This document shows, in pieces, positions 55,602-64,000 of a DNA stretch of 64,000 nucleotides; position 1 is the stretch's first letter; each line of letters begins with the position of its first letter. The notes below the pieces were generated by a model. It worked only from the letters and a program-made list of their open reading frames with translations, was not told the origin of the DNA and did not search any database. Source of the stretch: Thioalkalivibrio sp. ALJ12 (lineage in GTDB: Bacteria > Pseudomonadota > Gammaproteobacteria > Ectothiorhodospirales > Ectothiorhodospiraceae); assembly GCF_000378305.1 (NCBI RefSeq), contig NZ_KB899538.1, positions 962,001 through 1,026,000 on the forward strand, in the 5' to 3' direction. A program made the position numbers and the translations under genes.

Positions 55602-58352
55602 ATGGACGAATCGCAAAACGCGCAGTCCCCCAGGGACGAGACCATCGCCTGGCATGCTCTTGATCCCGATGCCGCCCTGAGCGAGCGCGACAGTCGCCGC
55701 GAGGGGCTGTCCACTGACGCGGCCCGGGAACGCCTGGACCAGTACGGCAGGAACCAGCTGCGCCCGCCGGAGCAGGCGGGCCTGATCCGGCGTTTCTTTC
55801 GCCACTTCCACAACATCCTGATTTACATCCTGCTGGCCGCGGCGGCCGGTACGGCCCTGCTCGGTCACTGGGTCGACACCGGCGTGATCCTGGCCGTGGT
55901 CCTGATCAACACGCTGATCGGCTTTGTCCAGGAGGGCAAGGCGGAAAAGGCGCTGGATGCGATCCGCAAGATGCTCTCGCCGCACGCGCTGGCCCTGCGC
56001 GATGGGCACCGGCGCGAGATTCCGGCCGAGGAGCTGGTCCCGGGCGATATCGTCTATCTGCAGGCGGGCGACCGTGTGCCGGCGGACCTGCGCCTGCTCG
56101 AGGTCAAGAACCTGCGGGTCGAGGAGGCGGTGCTGACCGGGGAGTCGGTCGCGGTGGAAAAATCCCCCGAAGCCGTGGACCGCGAGGCGGACCTGGGGGA
56201 CCGCACCGGCATGGCCTTTTCCGGCACGCTGGTCGCCTTCGGGCGCGGGCACGGCGTGGTGGTGGCCACCGGCGAGCACACCGAGATCGGTCGCATATCT
56301 TCGATGCTGGGCGAGGTCGAAAGCCTGCAGACGCCGCTGGTACGCCAGATGGAGCAGTTCGGCCGCTGGCTGGCCGGCGTCGTCGTGGTTATCTCCGCTG
56401 CGACGTTCGCCTTCGGCTACTGGGTGCGCAGTTACCCGCTGGACGAGATGTTCCTGGCAGCGGCCAGTCTGGCGGTCTCTTCCATCCCCGAGGGTCTGCC
56501 GGCGATCATGACCATCGCCCTGGCGATCGGCGTGCAGAAGATGGCGCGGCGCAATGCCATCATCCGTCGCCTGCCGGCGGTGGAGACGCTGGGCTCGGTC
56601 TCCACGATCTGCTCCGACAAGACCGGCACGCTGACCCGCAACGAGATGACGGTGCAGACCGTGTGCACGGCGGGCGAAGAGTACGGCGTCTCCGGCGTGG
56701 GCTATGCCCCGCACGGGCATTTCTCCGTGGGCCAGCAGGAAGTGGAGGCCGACGAGCAGCCGGCGCTGCTGGAGGTGCTGCGCGCGGGCCTTTTGTGCAA
56801 CGACGCCCAGGTGTTCGAACGCGAGGGCGAGTGGGTGATGGAGGGCGACCCGACCGAGGGGGCGCTGGTGGTGGCCGCGCGCAAGGCGGGGCTCGACCCG
56901 CACCTGGAGGCGGAGCGGCTTCCACGTGCCGATGTGATCCCGTTCGAGTCCGATCATCGCTACATGGCGACCCTGCACCATGATCACGACGGGCATGCGC
57001 AGATCTTTCTGAAGGGGGCCCCGGAGCGGGTGCTGGAGCTGTGCGACCGGGTGCGTGCGGGTGAGGATACCGATGACCTTGACCGCGAAGCCTGGCACCA
57101 GGCGCTGGAAGCCATCGCGGCTCGCGGCCAGCGTCTGCTGGCCATTGCGAGCCGCGAGGTGGGGCCCGATCAGCGCGAACTGAATTTCGATCATGTCGAG
57201 CAGGGCGGGTTCGCCCTGCTCGCCCTGGTGGGGATTATCGACCCGCCGCGGGAAGAGGCAATTCAGGCCGTGGCCGAGTGCCGGGAGGCCGGTATTCGCG
57301 TGAAGATGATCACCGGGGACCACCTGGCGACCGCGCGGGCCATCGGCGAGCAACTGGGACTGGGGCGCGATGCCGAGGCGCACGCGGGACACGAGCTGGA
57401 TGATGTAGACGACGAGCGCCTGGCGCAGATGGCCGAGGCCACCGATGTGTTCGCACGCACCTCGCCCGAGCACAAGCTGCGTCTGGTGCGGGCCCTGCAG
57501 GGCCGCGGCCGGATCGTCGCCATGACCGGGGATGGGGTGAACGATGCCCCGGCACTCAAGCGCGCGGATGTCGGCGTCGCGATGGGCGGCAAGGGCACGG
57601 AGGCCGCCAAGGAGGCCTCGGAGATGGTGCTCGCGGACGACAACTTTGCCTCGATCGCCCACGCGGTCGAGGAGGGGCGCACGGTCTACGACAACATCCG
57701 CAAGGCCATCCTGCACATGCTGCCGACCAACGCCGGGCAGTCGCTGACCATCATGATGGCGATCCTGATGGGGCTGGCCCTGCCGCTGACACCGGTGCAG
57801 GTACTGTGGGTGAACATGGTGACCTCGGTGACCCTGGCGATGGCGCTGGCCTTCGAACGTGCCGAGCCGGGGGTGATGCAGCGTCCGCCGCGTGACCCCG
57901 ACACGCCGCTGTTGTCCGGTTTTCTGCTATGGCGTATCCCTTTTGTTGCGGTCCTGCTGTGGCTCGGGACCTTCGGACATTTCGTCTACATGGAGACGGT
58001 GGTCGGCGTAAACGAGGAGCTGGCGCGTACCATTGCGATCAATACCCTGGTGGCCGGGCAGGCCTTTTATCTCCTGAATCTGCGCCTGATCCACCAGCCG
58101 GTGCTGCCGGGATTCGAGCTGTTTCGCTCGCACAGCATGTGGATCGCGATTGGGGTCCTGATCCTGCTTCAACTGGCCTTCACCTATGCCCCGGTGATGC
58201 ACACCCTGTTCGGCACGACCACGATCGGCCTGGGCGACTGGCTGCGCATCCTGGCCTTCGGCCTTGCGGTGTTCGTGATCGTGGAGCTGGAGAAGCTGGT
58301 GGTGCGCCAGGTGCTGGCCCGCCGTCGAGGAATTGCCCCGACGGCGGTGTAG
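55602..58352 (+). CDS. P2-type cation-transporting ATPase
   Basis: 916 residues. N-terminal cation-ATPase domain, actuator with LTGES (in EEAVLTGESVAVEKS), phosphorylation site SDKTGTLT with Asp339, TGDHLATA, and hinge MTGDGVNDAPALKRADVG. In the ion pocket, helix 4 keeps PEGLP (Glu297), helix 5 reads NAGQS (Gln713 where Ca2+ pumps have Glu) and helix 6 reads NMVTSV (Ser742 where Ca2+ pumps have Asp). Ca2+, Na+, K+ or another ion cannot be decided. It is a single-gene unit behind a terminator, ending 21 bases before the convergent GGDEF/EAL gene. Confidence 0.94.
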   Translation: MDESQNAQSPRDETIAWHALDPDAALSERDSRREGLSTDAARERLDQYGRNQLRPPEQAGLIRRFFRHFHNILIYILLAAAAGTALLGHWVDTGVILAVVLINTLIGFVQEGKAEKALDAIRKMLSPHALALRDGHRREIPAEELVPGDIVYLQAGDRVPADLRLLEVKNLRVEEAVLTGESVAVEKSPEAVDREADLGDRTGMAFSGTLVAFGRGHGVVVATGEHTEIGRISSMLGEVESLQTPLVRQMEQFGRWLAGVVVVISAATFAFGYWVRSYPLDEMFLAAASLAVSSIPEGLPAIMTIALAIGVQKMARRNAIIRRLPAVETLGSVSTICSDKTGTLTRNEMTVQTVCTAGEEYGVSGVGYAPHGHFSVGQQEVEADEQPALLEVLRAGLLCNDAQVFEREGEWVMEGDPTEGALVVAARKAGLDPHLEAERLPRADVIPFESDHRYMATLHHDHDGHAQIFLKGAPERVLELCDRVRAGEDTDDLDREAWHQALEAIAARGQRLLAIASREVGPDQRELNFDHVEQGGFALLALVGIIDPPREEAIQAVAECREAGIRVKMITGDHLATARAIGEQLGLGRDAEAHAGHELDDVDDERLAQMAEATDVFARTSPEHKLRLVRALQGRGRIVAMTGDGVNDAPALKRADVGVAMGGKGTEAAKEASEMVLADDNFASIAHAVEEGRTVYDNIRKAILHMLPTNAGQSLTIMMAILMGLALPLTPVQVLWVNMVTSVTLAMALAFERAEPGVMQRPPRDPDTPLLSGFLLWRIPFVAVLLWLGTFGHFVYMETVVGVNEELARTIAINTLVAGQAFYLLNLRLIHQPVLPGFELFRSHSMWIAIGVLILLQLAFTYAPVMHTLFGTTTIGLGDWLRILAFGLAVFVIVELEKLVVRQVLARRRGIAPTAV

Positions 58353-58373
58353 CCTCCAGGCCGGCCGCTGGGC

Positions 58374-60431
58374 TCAGGTGGTGACCAGCGGGAGCTGATC
58401 GGCAACCAGGAGGTCGCCGGCCCGGTCGGCGGGTACGGGGCGGGAGTAGTAGTACCCCTGGGCTCGGGTGCACCCCAGTGCGCGCAAGGTGGCCGCGTGG
58501 GTATTGCTCTCGACGCCCTCGGCGACCGCCTCCAGGCCGAGGTTGCGCGCCATGTTGATCACGGTCTGCACCAGGCGCTGGCTGTACTCGTCGCGGTCCA
58601 GCCCGGCCACGAAGGCGCGATCGATCTTCAGGATATCCAGCGGCAGGCGGTGAAGATAACTGAGCGACGAGTAGCCCGTGCCGAAGTCATCCATCGCCAG
58701 ACTGACGCCGAGGGCCTTCAGTCCCTTCAGGGTGGCGATCAGTTCTTCGAGGTTGCCCAGCGTTGCGGTCTCGGTGATCTCCAGGCGCAGTTGTTCCGGC
58801 GGGGTGTCGGTACCGCACAGGATCGTGGCGACCTCGTCCACCAGCTCGGGGCGGGTGAGCTGCCGCGCGGAGAGGTTGGTGCTGATCGTCAGCGGCGGGC
58901 CGCTGCGTTGTGCATTCCAGGCTTGTAGCTGGCAGCACGCGGTATACAGCACCTGCATGTCGATCAGGTGGACCAGCCCGGCATCCTCCGCGATCGGGAT
59001 GAAGCGATCCGGGGGCAGGAGTTCGCCTTCCCGTTCCCAGCGCACCAGGGCCTCGAACCCGGTAATGCGATTGTCCGCCAGGGACATGATCGGCTGGTAA
59101 TGCACGACAAAGGCATTGCGCTCCACCGACTCGCGCAGGCTGGTCTCCAGACGCAGGCTCTCGAGCGCCTGCGTCTGCATGCCCGGGTCGCAGAACTCGC
59201 AGCGGGCCTTGCCGAGCGATTTGGCGCGATACATCGCCATATCCGCCTCGCGCATCAGATCCTCGGCACAGCTCGGGCCGTCCTGATCGGGACTGGCGAC
59301 TGGGCAGGCCTGGCCATAGGGGCGCGTGGCGATGCCGATACTGACCGTGACATACACCGTCTGGCCGGCGACCGCGAAGGGCTCGTGCAGGACGGCCTGC
59401 AGGCGCTCGGCGACGCGCAGCGCATCCACCGGTTCGTGCAGGCCCTCCAGCAGGATCGTGAATTCGTCACCGCCCAGTCGGGCGAGGGTGTCGTCCGGTC
59501 GCGCATTGTGGTCAACGCCGGGACGAGAAACCGTGTCGTTCTGGCGTAGCGTCGTCAGCAGACGCTGGCCGACCTGGGCCAGCAGCTCGTCGCCGGCCGT
59601 GTGGCCGAGGCTGTCGTTGACGAGCTTGAAGCGGTCGAGATCGACGAACAGCACGGCGAACAGTGACTCCGGCTCGCGCGCATAGCGCGCGATCGCGTGC
59701 TCCAGACGGTCGTGAAAGAGCCGCCGGTTCGGCAGGCCCGTCAGCGGATCATGGGAGGCGTGGTGGATCAGCCGTTCGGCGTGGCGGTTGCGCTCGACCA
59801 CGCGCCCCAGTTGCACACCGGCCTGTGCCAGCAGGGCCAGTACCTCCGGCTGCTCGGGCGTGGTCTCGGCGGCGAAAAATTCCAGTACGCAGGCGGCCTC
59901 GTGCCCGACCATGACCGGGAAGGCGAAGCCCGAGCGCAGGCCGCTCAAGGCCGCCGCCGCGCGCCGGGGGAAATGGGGGTCCTGATCCAGGTGCTCGATC
60001 CACACCGGGGCACGCTGTTCGAGAACGCGGCCGGGCAGGCCCTGGCCGGAACGGAAGATCGTGTCTTCCGTACATTCACGAAAGGCCTCGACCGGGTCGA
60101 GTGTCCGCAGGTGCCAGATGCCCGTCGGGCCCAGCTCCAGTTCGCCATCTGAACTCTTGCGCGCAAGGTAGGCATGGCCGACCGGCCAGTCGAGAAACTC
60201 CCCGATGGCATTCAGGGCCGTGCGCAGGACTTCGGCGATGGAGTCGGACTGATTGGCTGCGAAGGCAATCGTGTTGAGCAGTTCGATCTGCTGCTGCTTC
60301 GCGTAGAGGTCCTGCAGGCGGGTGTCGGCCAGGGATTCTGCATGTCGTCGGGCCTCGCGTTCCTCGCGAATCAGGCCCTCGAGGCGCGCGCGCTCCTCGT
60401 CCGGGAGGACGTCGCTACGGCGGCGATTCAT
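58374..60431 (-). CDS. GAF-GGDEF-EAL cyclic-di-GMP protein
   Basis: 685 residues, soluble. A short coiled coil (about 10-50) leads into a GAF domain (about 50-200; EFLDWPVGHAYLA, VFRSGQGLPGRVLEQ-like pattern). A GGDEF domain follows with LGGDEF and I-site RPDD, including an unusual loop insert (DTVSRPGVDHNA) before the I-site. The EAL domain has FEALVRW, TNLSARQ, EITETAT, MDDFGTG, LKIDRAF and TRAQGYYYS. Both activities appear intact. It probably senses a small ligand through GAF. It stands alone between the ATPase and the cytochrome gene. Confidence 0.94.
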   Translation of the reverse strand: MNRRRSDVLPDEERARLEGLIREEREARRHAESLADTRLQDLYAKQQQIELLNTIAFAANQSDSIAEVLRTALNAIGEFLDWPVGHAYLARKSSDGELELGPTGIWHLRTLDPVEAFRECTEDTIFRSGQGLPGRVLEQRAPVWIEHLDQDPHFPRRAAAALSGLRSGFAFPVMVGHEAACVLEFFAAETTPEQPEVLALLAQAGVQLGRVVERNRHAERLIHHASHDPLTGLPNRRLFHDRLEHAIARYAREPESLFAVLFVDLDRFKLVNDSLGHTAGDELLAQVGQRLLTTLRQNDTVSRPGVDHNARPDDTLARLGGDEFTILLEGLHEPVDALRVAERLQAVLHEPFAVAGQTVYVTVSIGIATRPYGQACPVASPDQDGPSCAEDLMREADMAMYRAKSLGKARCEFCDPGMQTQALESLRLETSLRESVERNAFVVHYQPIMSLADNRITGFEALVRWEREGELLPPDRFIPIAEDAGLVHLIDMQVLYTACCQLQAWNAQRSGPPLTISTNLSARQLTRPELVDEVATILCGTDTPPEQLRLEITETATLGNLEELIATLKGLKALGVSLAMDDFGTGYSSLSYLHRLPLDILKIDRAFVAGLDRDEYSQRLVQTVINMARNLGLEAVAEGVESNTHAATLRALGCTRAQGYYYSRPVPADRAGDLLVADQLPLVTT

Positions 60432-60635
60432 TGGTGGTTTCCGTGTTCGCGGCGACCACTGGCTGCGTCATGCATGGGCTTCCCCGGTCTTCCATACCCT
60501 GGGTGTGAACGCGGCGGATCATAACCCGTTTGAGGCTTGCTATCTCGGCAGACGCCGTGGCGCTAGCGGCTATTCCCGAGTGAGCGTAATTCCTGGGGGC
60601 GGTGTGGCTTGCGTGAGGTCCCGGTTGAGCACTGT

Positions 60636-61202
60636 TTAGTGATGTTCGTGCCCGGTCGAAGGGTTGCGCGGATCGGATACGTGAGTGACCCAGGGCTCGC
60701 CCATCTCTTCCTCCCAGGCCTCCTGGGTCGGGTGGTTCTGGTCGTAGCGGATCCATGCCTCGAAGATCTCGTCGGGCCACTGCGCCTGTATGAAGGCGAT
60801 AATCGCTTCTACGTCGTCGTAGGACAGGGTGTCCTCGAAACTGGGCATGGCCCCGCCGCGCGCTTCGGCGCCGTAGCGGATCATGTCCTTGAGCTGCCAG
60901 TAGGGGTGGTGCCAGGTGTGGGCGCTGCCATCCAGGGGCGGGGGCGGCATGTAGCCGTCCGCGTCGCGCTGGCGCCAGTTCTCCGCGCCCTCGCGATTCT
61001 CGCCGTGGCATACCGCGCAGTTCTGCATGTACAGCCGTTCGCCGTATTGCAGGGTCTCGTTGTCCCAGTCGCGCTGGTGGTGTTCCGGGGTCGCGTCCAG
61101 GCCTGGCAGACCGTCGCAACCGACCAGGACCGCGCCGGCGAGCAGCGCGGCCAGGGCCGGAAGGAACATGACGGGCCGGCGTCCGTGTCGGCTTGGCTTC
61201 AT
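60636..61202 (-). CDS. lipoprotein-type cytochrome c
   Basis: 188 residues. The signal ends AGAVLVGC, lipobox Cys29, so it is probably anchored to a membrane facing the periplasm. One heme motif CAVCH (residues 62-66) and a likely axial Met119 in GGAMPSFED place it with class I monoheme cytochromes. The C-terminal extension (about 150-188) is charged and His-rich, ending GHEHH, and could bind metal. ATG 61202. It probably passes electrons in the periplasm; a link to sulfur or oxidase chains is not shown by the neighbours. Confidence 0.9.
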   Translation of the reverse strand: MKPSRHGRRPVMFLPALAALLAGAVLVGCDGLPGLDATPEHHQRDWDNETLQYGERLYMQNCAVCHGENREGAENWRQRDADGYMPPPPLDGSAHTWHHPYWQLKDMIRYGAEARGGAMPSFEDTLSYDDVEAIIAFIQAQWPDEIFEAWIRYDQNHPTQEAWEEEMGEPWVTHVSDPRNPSTGHEHH

Positions 61203-61246
61203 TCAACCCTCATTGTGACGAGTACCATTTCAGTCCGTCCGTTGGT

Positions 61247-61816
61247 TCAATTCGTCTGCATCGCCGGGTCGTCCGGGTCCGCGGGATTTTCCTGCGTGCC
61301 CGGTTCGCCTTGCTCGGCCGGCGGGCGATCCCCGCGGACGGCATCACGAACGGAGCCCCAGGCCTTGCGCGAGCCATCGCGAACGCCACCCCAGGCATCG
61401 CGGGCGCCTTCGCGCACACCCTGCCAGGCACCGGAGGAACGTTCGCGGGTCTCGGCGGACCATTCGGCCAGGTTGTCGCGTTCGCGTACCAGTCCGTCGT
61501 AGGCCCGTTCTCGGCGCTCGCGGGTGGCATCGCTCAGGTCATCCCAGCCCTCGCGCGTGCGTTCGCGCAGGGTGGTGAGCTGCTGGTCCATTGCATCCAG
61601 GGTTTCGCGGGTGCGCGAGCGGGTTGCTTCGTCGTCGCGTTCGGCATCGGCCTGGATTTCTTCGCGGGTCTGCGCCCAGTCGTCGCGCAGCTCTTCCATT
61701 TCGGTTGCGGTTTCGTCCTCGGCGGCCTGCTCCTCGGCCAGCACGAGCGGCGCACTGAGTGCCAGCGCGGCCGCGGCCACCAGGGCGAGTCCTGTCGTGC
61801 GGATGTGGTCCATCAT
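61247..61816 (-). CDS. periplasmic coiled-coil protein with LEA-like repeats
   Basis: 189 residues. A signal peptide (LALVAAAALALSAPLVLA) is followed by a highly charged helical protein. Repeats of the type REGARDAWGGVRDGSRKAWG and RTREGWDDLSDATRERRERA recur with 11-residue spacing, giving an amphipathic stress-type helix. It ends in an acidic low-complexity tail (GTQENPADPDDPAMQTN). The ATG ATG pair at 61816 and 61813 follows GGGGGA. Function unknown; envelope protection or peptidoglycan-side packing is possible. It is divergent from the lipoprotein gene. Confidence 0.78.
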   Translation of the reverse strand: MMDHIRTTGLALVAAAALALSAPLVLAEEQAAEDETATEMEELRDDWAQTREEIQADAERDDEATRSRTRETLDAMDQQLTTLRERTREGWDDLSDATRERRERAYDGLVRERDNLAEWSAETRERSSGAWQGVREGARDAWGGVRDGSRKAWGSVRDAVRGDRPPAEQGEPGTQENPADPDDPAMQTN

Positions 61817-61931
61817 CGTATCCCCCGTGGGAATGGGCTTGTGGTCATGTGATGATAAGACGTTCGTGCGGTGGAATTTGTTGCAGTGGATGATGGATTT
61901 GCGACGCGAGACACGTGATGGGGTACCAGCC

Positions 61932-62348
61932 ATGATAGACAGACGACTAATCGGGGCGCTTCTGCTGGGCGGGCTGCTGGCGGGTTGTGCGCCATTCCCT
62001 TCTGAGCAAAAGCGAGCGACGGACGTGTTCCAGCCGCAGCCGACCGAGCGCAAGACGCTCGAGATCCCGGAGCTCGAACCGGCCGCCACGCCGGGGGGCG
62101 CGGTGATGGACTGGGTGGAGGCCAGCGGCTGGCGCGAGGGCCTGGGTACGGACTACTCCAGTCTGGAGATCCACCATCAGCGCCGCGAGCGGGCCGAGGT
62201 CTTCGTCAAGAACCTGCGCGATGACGCCGTGCGCGACCATGAATACCGGCTGACACTTCGTGAACGCGACGATGGCTGGGCGGTGACCGGGGTGGAGCGG
62301 CGCGTGATCTGTCGCCGGGGGTTGTCTGGCGACGGGCTTTGTCGCTGA
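61932..62348 (+). CDS. small lipoprotein, unknown function
   Basis: 138 residues with lipobox LLAGC (Cys19) after a short signal MIDRRLIGALLLGGLLAGC. The mature part is soluble (DWVEASGWREGLGTDYSSLE, then RAEVFVKNLRDDAVRDHEYR), with a cysteine pair at the end (VICRRGLSGDGLCR) that may form a disulfide. No known domain is recognised. GGGG lies upstream of the ATG. It is divergent from the coiled-coil gene and convergent with the O-methyltransferase. Confidence 0.72.
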   Translation: MIDRRLIGALLLGGLLAGCAPFPSEQKRATDVFQPQPTERKTLEIPELEPAATPGGAVMDWVEASGWREGLGTDYSSLEIHHQRRERAEVFVKNLRDDAVRDHEYRLTLRERDDGWAVTGVERRVICRRGLSGDGLCR

Positions 62349-62375
62349 TCGCCTGATTCGCGCGCGGCCTGACGA

Positions 62376-63041
62376 TCAGCGGCGGCGCGCCAGGGACAGG
62401 CCGTCACCAATCGGTACCAGCGAGAGGTCGATGCGCTCGTCGCGATGCAGCGCCTGGTTGAAGTCGCGGATGGCCCGGGTGTCTTCGTCATCGCAGTCGC
62501 GGTCGGCCACCTGACCATGCCAGAGGGTGTTGTCCACCATGATCAGTCCGCCCGGGCGGACCAGTCGCAGGCAGGCCTCGAAGTACTCCGGGTAACCGGT
62601 CTTGTCGGCGTCGATGAACGCAAGATCGAAGCGATCGCTCTGTCCTTCAGCCTCCAGCTGGCGCAGGCTGGCGCGCGCATCGCCCAGGCGCAGGTCCATG
62701 CGCGCGGCCAGACCGGCCCGGTCCCAGTAGCGCCTGGCGATCGCGGTCCAGGCCTCGCTGTGATCCAGGCAGACCACCTCGCCGTCGTCGGGGAGAGCTT
62801 GCCCCACCGCCAGCGCGCTGTAGCCGGTAAAGGTGCCGACTTCCAGGTAGCGCCGGGCCCCGACCAGGCGCGCCAGCAGGGCCATGAACTGTCCCTGTTC
62901 GGGGGCGATCTGCATGTTGTGCTCCGGCAGCCCCGCGGTCTCGGCGCGCAGCTCCGCAAGCAGGCTGGACTCGCGCAGCGAGCGATCCAGTACATAGGCC
63001 TGAAGGCGGTCATCGAGCCCGATTGAACGGTTGGACATCAC
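62376..63041 (-). CDS. SAM-dependent O-methyltransferase
   Basis: 221 residues of the class I catechol/caffeoyl-CoA O-methyltransferase-like group. SAM motif ARRYLEVGTFTGYSALAVGQ, acidic ribose contact in VVCLDHSEAW, and the metal-site stretch DLAFIDADKTGYPEYFE with GGLIMVDNTLWHG. These methylate phenolic or similar hydroxyls using a divalent metal. The substrate here is unknown. ATG 63041; the permease gene ends seven bases upstream, so the two are likely co-transcribed. Confidence 0.92.
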   Translation of the reverse strand: MMSNRSIGLDDRLQAYVLDRSLRESSLLAELRAETAGLPEHNMQIAPEQGQFMALLARLVGARRYLEVGTFTGYSALAVGQALPDDGEVVCLDHSEAWTAIARRYWDRAGLAARMDLRLGDARASLRQLEAEGQSDRFDLAFIDADKTGYPEYFEACLRLVRPGGLIMVDNTLWHGQVADRDCDDEDTRAIRDFNQALHRDERIDLSLVPIGDGLSLARRR

Positions 63042-63047
63042 GGCTCC

Positions 63048-64000
63048 TTAGGCATGGGCAGGCAGGCGCCAGCGTAGCGGATGCAGGGCGAGCACCACCA
63101 GCACGGCCAGCGCCACCCATTCGACGGTGGGCGGTATCCATTCGGTGGCCTTGCCCGGGGTGATCGCGGGGCTCAACCCGCTCATGCCCAGTCCGGCATC
63201 CAGTGCCAGCCCGAGCGCCACGGTGCTGGCGCCGATCCCCAATAGATAAAGACTCAGGGCCGCGTTGCCCAGTTCCCGCCGGAACACCCCCAGGGTCGCC
63301 AGGCTGGTGATCGGGGCGGCCAGCAGGAACACCAGCACGGCGCCAGGAGAAACTCCAGCCGCCAGCAGGGCGACCGCGATGGGGGTGGCCGCGGTCGCAC
63401 ACAGGTACATCGGGATGCCGATCACGGCGAGCAGCAGCATTGCCGGCAGCCCGCTGCCATATTCCGCCAGTGCGGCCGGTGGCACCAGGGCCAGCAGCGC
63501 CCCGGCAACGAACAGTCCGATCACCAGCCAGAGACGGATGTCATCCAGCACGTCGCCGAATGCGTAGCGCTGGCCCTCCAGCAGGCGCGTCCATGGGCCC
63601 GGCGCCGTGGCGGATGGTGAGCCCCCTCCATCGCAGGAAGCCGCGGTGCAGCAGTCTTGTGACGTCCGCGTATTGTCCGCATGCGCCGCGGGAGCGCGCG
63701 TGCGCCCGACCAGCAGGCCCGTGGCGATGGCCGTCACCACGGCGCCGGCGACCCGGGCGACGGTCATCAGGGGGCCGAGCAGGGCATAGCTGATCGCCAC
63801 CGAGTCGACGCCCACGCCCGGGGTACCGATCAGGAACGCCGTGGTCGGGCCCCGTCCGGCGCCGCCCCGGTGCAGTGCCAGGGCGGTCGGGATCGCCCCG
63901 CAGGAGCAAAGCGGCAAGGGTGCCCCGGCAATGGCGGCGCGGGCGGTCGGTGCCAGACCCGTGCCGCCCAGCCAGCGCTGCAGCACCGCCTCTGGCAGGA
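63048..64000 (-). CDS. SO_0444-type metal-efflux permease (cut by window edge)
   Basis: At least 317 residues, lacking its N-terminus. The visible part begins near PEAVLQRWLGGTG and contains PLPLCSCGAIPTALALHRGG and TTAFLIGTPGVGVDSVAISY, the signature of DUF318/ArsP-like permeases of the SO_0444 Cu/Zn efflux group. A loop with DCCTAASCDGGG is Cys-rich and may bind metal. About eight helices follow, ending RWRLPAHA. It would lead the gene pair with the O-methyltransferase. Confidence 0.85.
   Translation of the reverse strand, partial: LPEAVLQRWLGGTGLAPTARAAIAGAPLPLCSCGAIPTALALHRGGAGRGPTTAFLIGTPGVGVDSVAISYALLGPLMTVARVAGAVVTAIATGLLVGRTRAPAAHADNTRTSQDCCTAASCDGGGSPSATAPGPWTRLLEGQRYAFGDVLDDIRLWLVIGLFVAGALLALVPPAALAEYGSGLPAMLLLAVIGIPMYLCATAATPIAVALLAAGVSPGAVLVFLLAAPITSLATLGVFRRELGNAALSLYLLGIGASTVALGLALDAGLGMSGLSPAITPGKATEWIPPTVEWVALAVLVVLALHPLRWRLPAHA

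Overview
The window is about 64 kb of GC-rich, densely packed bacterial chromosome. Three things point to a gammaproteobacterium close to the haloalkaliphilic sulfur oxidisers of the Ectothiorhodospiraceae (Thioalkalivibrio-like). The first is gammaproteobacterial gene order (queG / nnr-tsaE-ami-mutL-miaA-hfq-hflX; yafS-like-rnhA-dnaQ beside mltD; fmdB-DUF502-aspS). The second is a Tat-exported high-potential iron-sulfur protein, and the third is a DsrE-type sulfur-relay-like protein. The taxon is an inference, because no rRNA is present. I found no tRNA, rRNA, CRISPR array, prophage or intact transposase.

Region by region. 1-6858 (minus strand): the promoter-proximal part of an aryl-polyene-type fatty acid/polyketide operon. 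It runs acyl carrier protein, COG4648 membrane protein, AMP-dependent ligase, FabZ-like dehydratase, LpxL-like acyltransferase, LolA-like carrier, MMPL exporter, then a ketosynthase cut by the window edge. 7.1-10.6 kb: YdcF-like protein and valS. 10.6-11.5 kb: gene-free DNA holding a large inverted pair of dispersed repeats. 11.5-18.1 kb: an epimerase, YchJ, a DnaJ-domain protein, ferredoxin-NADP reductase, a GGDEF/EAL protein and queG. 18.1-26.3 kb: the conserved nnr-tsaE-ami-mutL-miaA-hfq-hflX block. 26.4-29.9 kb: mltD, then a yafS-like gene, rnhA and dnaQ. 29.9-30.2 kb: a roughly 300-bp MITE-like element. 30.2-34.2 kb: an SLC13-type transporter, proS and a MIF-like tautomerase. 34.3-38.8 kb: an RND efflux pair behind a promoter with an overlapping palindrome. 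39.0-46.0 kb: two small proteins, a very large hybrid histidine kinase, a nucleoside-recognition membrane protein, an SDR and a DsrE-like protein. 46.2-49.7 kb: fmdB-DUF502-aspS and a lipase-like hydrolase. 49.7-54.0 kb: a DUF3524/QTMAN-like glycosyltransferase directly behind a membrane GGDEF/EAL protein. 54.3-64.0 kb: HiPIP, an outer-membrane barrel, a P-type ATPase, a third GGDEF/EAL protein, a lipoprotein cytochrome c, a coiled-coil periplasmic protein, a lipoprotein, an O-methyltransferase and a metal-permease-like protein running off the right edge.

Functional themes. Cell-surface lipid chemistry and export come from the aryl-polyene operon. tRNA biology is strong: three aminoacyl-tRNA synthetases, MiaA, TsaE, QueG and a possible queuosine mannosyltransferase. 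Cyclic-di-GMP signalling is represented by three GGDEF/EAL proteins with catalytic motifs essentially kept. Replication and repair genes are mutL, dnaQ and rnhA. Residue-level reading suggests a non-discriminating AspRS, an endonuclease-type MutL, a P-type ATPase with a rebuilt ion site, and a hybrid kinase in which only one of three receivers looks phosphorylatable. The most novel-looking DNA is non-coding: the inverted repeat pair at 10.7-11.5 kb, whose internal hairpin is kept by compensatory changes, and the MITE at 29.9 kb with a collapsed end-to-end relative at 39.49 kb.
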